Source of the DNA: Paludibacteraceae bacterium
GTDB lineage: Bacteria > Bacteroidota > Bacteroidia > Bacteroidales > Paludibacteraceae
NCBI GenBank assembly: GCA_018433525.1
Contig: JAHDRA010000048.1
Coordinates: 1 to 46,823, forward strand
Direction: 5' to 3'
DNA length: 46,823 nt
Part shown: piece after piece, positions 42,851 to 46,823 of the stretch
Position numbering within the stretch: position 1 is the first letter of the stretch
How the letters are laid out: the number at the start of each line of letters is the position of its first letter
The notes under the pieces: model-generated
The model's input: the letters and a program-made list of their open reading frames with translations, nothing else
What the model was told of the DNA's origin: nothing
Database searches by the model: none
Program-made: the position numbers and the translations under genes

Positions 42851-45160
42851 TTATTCAAAAGGCGTCTCAATCAAACTTTCCGGCAAAAGCATAAAAGATT
42901 TGTCGTAAATCATCAGCCTGATGGCTTCACCTTTGATATGTTGAATGATTACTTTCGATTTTTCGATACGAACATTTAAATGTACCCCTCTGAAAATCAC
43001 ATTGAAAGCAAACGATTGCCACTGTTTAGGAATTTGCGGATAGAAATGCAAAAGGCCTTCTTTTATGCGCATTCCGCCAAAACCTTGAACAATGGAAAGC
43101 CAGGTTCCGGCCATACTTGTAATATGCAGGCCTTCGGCAACTTCATTGTTGTAATCGTCCAAATCGAGTCGTGCCGTGCGCAGATACAGTTCATAACCTT
43201 TTTCAATCTTTCCAATTTTACAGGCCACTATCGAATGGATGCAAGGAGATAAGGAAGATTCGTGTACAGTGAGCGGTTCGTAAAAATCGAAATTTTTGCT
43301 TATCGTTTCTTTATCGAAAAAATTTTCAAAAAGATAAAGTCCAAGTACTACATCAGCTTGTTTGATAAGCGAGGAACGAAGTATTCGATCCCACGTCCAA
43401 TGTTGATTGATGGGGCGCTGACTTTCAGGTATTTCATTGGCTCTGGTGAGTGTCTTATCCATGAAACCATCTTGCTGGAGAAAAATGTCCAAATCCTTGT
43501 CTTCGGGGAAATACATGTTTTCGACTATATCTTTCCACAGAAATGTTTCTTCATTGGAGAAGCCAATACTTTGAGCCACATCTTCAAAAGCACGGAAGTT
43601 GGTTTTTCGTATGGTTTCAATACATTCCATAGTATAATTCAAACACCAAACGGCAATGAAATTTGTAAACCAGTTGTTGTTTACGTTATTTTCGTACATG
43701 TTTGGTCCTGTTACGCCCAAAATAACATATTTTTTTCTCTGTCCCGAAATATTAACCCGCTGACTCCAGAAACGTGAGATGGAAATCAGTACCTTTAATC
43801 CGTAATTGACAAGATAATCCAAGTCGTTGGTATAGCGCACATAATTGTAAATAGCATAAGCTATAATGCCGTTTCGATAAACTTCTTCAAAAGACAGTTC
43901 CCATTCGTTAAGAATTTCGCTGCCATTGAAAGTTGCAGCAGGGAAAAGGGCTGCGCCATTTGTGAAACCAAGTTTTTCGGCATTCTGAATGGCTTTTGGC
44001 AAATGCCGGAAACGATAAAGTAAAAGATTTCGTGCCACATTCTGCGGCGAAGTGGAAAGATAAAAAGGCACGCACACCGCTTCGGTATCCCAGCGTGTGG
44101 CACCTGAAAATTTTTCGCCCGTAAAACCTTTCGGGCTGATGTTCAATCGGGGATCATTTCCGCTGTAGGTTTGGTTGAGTTGAAAAATATTAAACCGTAT
44201 GGCTTGCTGTGCAGCTACGTCGTTATCGATAATTACATCGGACTGACGCCATTTTTCTGCCCACACCGATTTGTGTTCTTCAAACAGCTCATCCCAGCCT
44301 TTGTTTTTTGCCTGTCGGGCAAGGGAACAGGCACGTTCAGTAAGTTCTTCGCGCGGATGATTCAGCGAACTGATAACCGAAACATATTTTCTCAACGTAA
44401 CGGTTTCCCCTTTTTTAATGTCCGTACCTACGCTAAAACCTGCAACTTTTTCCTTTTCAATTTTAATGGGATTGACATTCAGCAATTCTCTGTTTTTGTA
44501 AAAATCGTAAGTGAGCGCACAACAAACATGAAAATCCAATTTACGGGTTTGTGCCCATAAATGAGAAACATCCTGTTCCGTTCTGGTTTGAAGAACATTC
44601 CAGAAAGGTTCGTTGTAATTGGTATAATAGTTTCGCACATCTCCATCTATCAAGGGAAGAAAAGAAATACGGCCATCATAATTCAAAGACTTTACCGTAT
44701 AACTGATGACGCCGATTTCATTTTCAGCCATGCTCAAAAACCGCTTTACAGTAACCTGAATCCGGTGTCCCTTGAATGATGTGGCTTCAAAAGTTCTTTC
44801 CAGATAACCTTCGCGCATGTTCAACACACGTTTAAAGTTGGCAAGGTCCCATTCGCCTATGTCCAGCCTTTCATCATTTAAACGAACACTGATGACTGTC
44901 CAATTGGGGGCATTCACAATTTTGTCGTTAAATTCGGAATAGCCGTTTTTCCAACTTCCCCGCTCAGCTTTTTCGGGATAATAAATGCCGGCCACGTAAG
45001 AACCCAACATGGTTTCACCCGAATAATATTCTTCAAAATTTGCCCGTTGCCCCATGTGACCATTGCTTAAGCTGAAAATACTTTCGGAAGCCAATTGTTT
45101 CTCCGGATGAAAACCTTCTTCGATAATGCACCAAGGATCATGTTGTAAATATCTGTTCAT
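42851..45160 (-). CDS. GH65 family protein, maltose phosphorylase-like
   Basis: A 769-residue cytoplasmic protein (no signal peptide) of the GH65 phosphorylase type, expected to convert maltose and phosphate to glucose and beta-glucose-1-phosphate. Conserved blocks are ISPKGFTGEKFSGATRWDTE (341-360), HWTWDRILRSSLIKQADVVL with the binding residues, and LTVHESSLSPCIHS with the phosphate site. The usual GPNEYENN block, which carries the general acid (Glu487 in the L. brevis enzyme), reads GPNMYENN here, with Met488. Activity is therefore in doubt. It is first gene of the operon. Confidence 0.88.
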   Translation of the reverse strand: MNRYLQHDPWCIIEEGFHPEKQLASESIFSLSNGHMGQRANFEEYYSGETMLGSYVAGIYYPEKAERGSWKNGYSEFNDKIVNAPNWTVISVRLNDERLDIGEWDLANFKRVLNMREGYLERTFEATSFKGHRIQVTVKRFLSMAENEIGVISYTVKSLNYDGRISFLPLIDGDVRNYYTNYNEPFWNVLQTRTEQDVSHLWAQTRKLDFHVCCALTYDFYKNRELLNVNPIKIEKEKVAGFSVGTDIKKGETVTLRKYVSVISSLNHPREELTERACSLARQAKNKGWDELFEEHKSVWAEKWRQSDVIIDNDVAAQQAIRFNIFQLNQTYSGNDPRLNISPKGFTGEKFSGATRWDTEAVCVPFYLSTSPQNVARNLLLYRFRHLPKAIQNAEKLGFTNGAALFPAATFNGSEILNEWELSFEEVYRNGIIAYAIYNYVRYTNDLDYLVNYGLKVLISISRFWSQRVNISGQRKKYVILGVTGPNMYENNVNNNWFTNFIAVWCLNYTMECIETIRKTNFRAFEDVAQSIGFSNEETFLWKDIVENMYFPEDKDLDIFLQQDGFMDKTLTRANEIPESQRPINQHWTWDRILRSSLIKQADVVLGLYLFENFFDKETISKNFDFYEPLTVHESSLSPCIHSIVACKIGKIEKGYELYLRTARLDLDDYNNEVAEGLHITSMAGTWLSIVQGFGGMRIKEGLLHFYPQIPKQWQSFAFNVIFRGVHLNVRIEKSKVIIQHIKGEAIRLMIYDKSFMLLPESLIETPFE

Positions 45161-45314
45161 AGCAATTGAATTATGTGTTTGCTTATGTGTTTATTCCACT
45201 GATAATGTAAACCCGACATTTGAAATCGAAACCGCGCGACTATTCCATTTTTGGCTTCACAAATTTTCTCAAGAAAATTTTAACTAATTTTGTCAAGCTT
45301 ATTATATAGTAATG

Positions 45315-45322
45315 CAAATATA
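45315..45322 (-). promoter_or_regulatory. Promoter -10-like box of the maltodextrin operon
   Basis: TATATTTG on the minus strand, about 150 bases before the GH65 ATG. The -33 region is poor (TCTG at the expected place), as expected of an activator-dependent promoter. Copy 2 of the repeat begins 37 bases upstream of it. Confidence 0.5.
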
Positions 45323-45358
45323 TTTCAATTATTCGATTTTTCAGAGAAAAAAACAATA

Positions 45359-45463
45359 TTTCATCAGAATATAATTTATTTTTTAATGGTCTGATGGAAC
45401 CCACATGTCTGAATATTACATTCATTATTCGTGTTTGTGTATGTAATACATGTGGGTTTCATA
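45359..45463 (-). repeat. Two-stem-loop element, copy 2 (upstream of GH65)
   Basis: 105 bases, same orientation and both stems as copy 1 at 40850-40951. The differences lie outside the stems: two near the loops, an inserted ATT and one near the right arm. It also ends with an ATG (45363-45361), but that frame stops after seven codons, so no gene starts directly here. Confidence 0.85.
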
Positions 45464-45821
45464 CGAAAAAGATTTATCAAAAAAATTTAAAAACAGAGTA
45501 AGATAAGGCAATTGATATAATGAAAATTTTTTGAAAGCAAAATTTCGATTTCAAAACAGGAAAAAGTTCAGTCAAAATGTAATTATATAAAATTCTGTGT
45601 TCAGTTAGAATTTTTTTAAACAACACAAGTAGAAAAAATTAAAAAGTAAAAATTAATGTCCTTAAAAATGTTTAGGAGAGCAGCAACTTTATTTTTTTAC
45701 AAACACATTATTATACAGGCGAGTTGGAAAAATTTTTAAAAAACGATTTGAAATCGAAATAGAAAGAAAAAATTTCGGGATAGGTATGTTGGAGCTTGAT
45801 ATTCGAACATTCAAACAAAAA

Positions 45822-46475
45822 CTATCTTTTTGCTCTTAACTTCATAATAAAAGCATAACCGGCAGCCAGCAGCAACAGTACTCCCCATCCTTCACCAACC
45901 GGTATGGGATTACCCAATGGATCGCCGCCCGGATCTGTACCACCCTGGTTTGGTGCATAAGGAGCTCTTTGTGGAGCCGGTGTACTGTTTGAAAACGGTT
46001 CTCTCAACTCGCTCGCCGCAAACATACTTCCTTTTGATACTTGGCCGGAAACACGACTTTCGGAAGAACCTCTTTTCCCATAAGCGTAATATCCACCACC
46101 GCTGCCCATTCCTTGTGAGGAAGTATTTGATCTGAGTTTTTGGGAAAATGTGGAACCCACTGTTGTGGATCCATTGCCTAAGCTGTATCCATTTGCTTCG
46201 CTCTGAAAACCTCTGCCCGGAATATCGGCACTTATTTGTTCGGTCATTAATTCATCAGAAGAATAAGTTCTATTACTTTTATAGCTTGATTTTGGAAGTG
46301 GATGAGGTTGATAGGAAGAACGATCGAAAGGTCTGCCATATTTTTGTATATCCAGCACCTCAGACTTGTATTTCAAGTTGGGCAAAAAGGGAATATCCAG
46401 AAAGAAAAGGCAAAAAATCATTCCCAGCCCTCCAACCACTAATATCAACGACAGTTTTATTTCTTCCTTTTTCAT
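45822..46475 (-). CDS. Small Ser/Gly-rich protein with C-terminal sorting-like signal
   Basis: A 217-residue protein of unknown function. An N-terminal hydrophobic helix (residues 7-28) is followed by a Ser/Gly/Tyr-rich, probably disordered middle part and a Pro-rich stretch (STPAPQRAPYAPNQGG). The C-terminus has a motif PIPVGEG (190-196), a hydrophobic helix (about 197-211) and a basic end KLRAKR. This tripartite layout resembles the sorting tails processed by exosortase or archaeosortase-type enzymes; no such enzyme is in the window. It begins 12 bases after the T9SS-protein gene and is probably cotranscribed. Confidence 0.7.
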   Translation of the reverse strand: MKKEEIKLSLILVVGGLGMIFCLFFLDIPFLPNLKYKSEVLDIQKYGRPFDRSSYQPHPLPKSSYKSNRTYSSDELMTEQISADIPGRGFQSEANGYSLGNGSTTVGSTFSQKLRSNTSSQGMGSGGGYYAYGKRGSSESRVSGQVSKGSMFAASELREPFSNSTPAPQRAPYAPNQGGTDPGGDPLGNPIPVGEGWGVLLLLAAGYAFIMKLRAKR

Positions 46476-46487
46476 TTCTCTCCGCTT

Positions 46488-46823
46488 TTACTGAACAATG
46501 ATTCGTTTTGTTACCGTTTCCTTATTTGAAACGGCTTTTACCACATAAACTCCCGTTGGGTAATCGCCAAACATGGTAATGGTTTCGCTAAAGAATTTCT
46601 CCTGACCCACTTTTCGTCCCGCCATATCGTAAATCAATGCTTCTCCATTTTCTGCACTCAGATTGTCGATCACAATATGGCTTTTGGAAGAAAATACCTT
46701 GATTTGCGATGCCTCTTCCGGTTCTCCTTTTTCGTAATAACGCGTTACAATACGAAAACGCTGTTGCAAATTTTCCGTTCCTGTAGCCGTGAATGAATAA
46801 ACCGTTTCATTTTCTATTTTTAC
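46488..46823 (-). CDS. C-terminal part of a type IX-secreted protein (5' end outside window)
   Basis: The frame is open to the right edge of the window, so only the last 111 residues are seen. The final 75 residues have the type A T9SS C-terminal domain: a short beta-strand start (IKVFSSKSHIVIDNL), GEALIYDMAGRKVGQEKF, and the ending YPTGVYVVKAVSNKETVTKR. This domain directs export across the outer membrane by the type IX machinery. The passenger part is not in the window, so the protein's activity is unknown. An internal TTG at 46769 is not a real start. Confidence 0.85.
   Translation of the reverse strand, partial: VKIENETVYSFTATGTENLQQRFRIVTRYYEKGEPEEASQIKVFSSKSHIVIDNLSAENGEALIYDMAGRKVGQEKFFSETITMFGDYPTGVYVVKAVSNKETVTKRIIVQ

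Larger units (their letters stand above)
45161..45821. other. Upstream region of the maltodextrin operon
   Basis: No credible gene in these 661 bases. They hold a leader of about 150 nt, a promoter box (45315-45322) and copy 2 of the stem-loop element (45359-45463). From 45464 to 45821 there is only AT-rich DNA with no structure I can name. A short leftward frame at 45240-45425 crosses the repeat and is not supported. Confidence 0.6.

Noticed and set aside
45343..45363. Short gene starting at the ATG of repeat copy 2, as in copy 1
   Set aside because: The frame stops after seven codons, so only the leader part is shared with the amylase gene.
45240..45425. Leftward 61-codon frame upstream of GH65
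   Set aside because: It crosses copy 2 of the repeat and the promoter box, and its composition is that of AT-rich non-coding DNA.
1..46823. CRISPR array or prophage
   Set aside because: No regularly spaced repeats, cas genes, integrase or phage structural genes were seen. The only clear mobile element is the IS.

Overview
The window is AT-rich chromosomal DNA from a Bacteroidota bacterium, most likely of the order Bacteroidales. The evidence is the recurrent TTTG-N19/20-TAnnTTTG promoters, the scarcity of Shine-Dalgarno sequences, a type IX secretion C-terminal domain, GldF, a SusA-like amylase and the general housekeeping content. The genus cannot be read from the sequence. About 40 protein genes, three stable RNAs (SRP RNA, RNase P RNA, tRNA-Ser) and one insertion sequence account for most of it.

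Layout. 1-2400: a hairpin-rich non-coding stretch, SRP RNA, a YihY-type membrane protein and RNase P RNA. 2400-6570: a YgiQ-type radical SAM protein, the rplU-rpmA ribosomal operon with a small structured leader, and serS. 6770-10740: a phosphate butyryltransferase-type gene facing a leftward lpxB / small membrane protein / surE / gldF run. 10860-18810: a PagL-like lipid A deacylase homologue, a TPR protein, a Crp/Fnr regulator, a DUF4105 protein, kdsB and mltG, so envelope and LPS functions dominate. 18960-24710: tRNA-Ser(GCU), a TrpB2-type enzyme, aspartate kinase, an NfeD-type membrane protease, an ECF sigma factor and a short HPPK-like protein. 25012-27193: a complete IS1634-like insertion sequence with terminal inverted repeats. 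27270-32800: a TPR lipid-envelope-type exported protein, gyrA, a DoxX protein and ispE. 33145-36106: a sugar-nucleotide operon (nucleotidyltransferase, galE, manA). 36209-37779: recA followed by a GNAT acetyltransferase.

37950-45160 is the most coherent accessory system: a leftward maltodextrin operon made of a GH65 phosphorylase (cytoplasmic), a SusA-like GH13 amylase (exported), a second GH13 enzyme that is a predicted lipoprotein, and a DUF4375 protein. A 102/105-bp element with two stem-loops occurs twice in the same orientation, once upstream of the GH65 promoter and once directly against the start codon of the lipoprotein amylase. It is the strongest unexplained signal in the window. 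The GH65 protein also carries Met where the family's catalytic Glu is expected. No transporter or dedicated regulator of this system lies in the window.

45820-46823: a small Ser/Gly-rich protein with a possible C-terminal sorting signal, behind the 3' end of a gene for a type IX-secreted protein that runs off the window.

Several start codons were moved downstream of the longest open frame because an ATG is preferred or because a promoter -10-like box overlaps the longer version. These are Crp (15079), DUF4105 (15356), MltG (18809), the transposase (25219), DoxX (31923), ManA (35120), SusA-like (42810) and the 737-residue TPR protein (14302).
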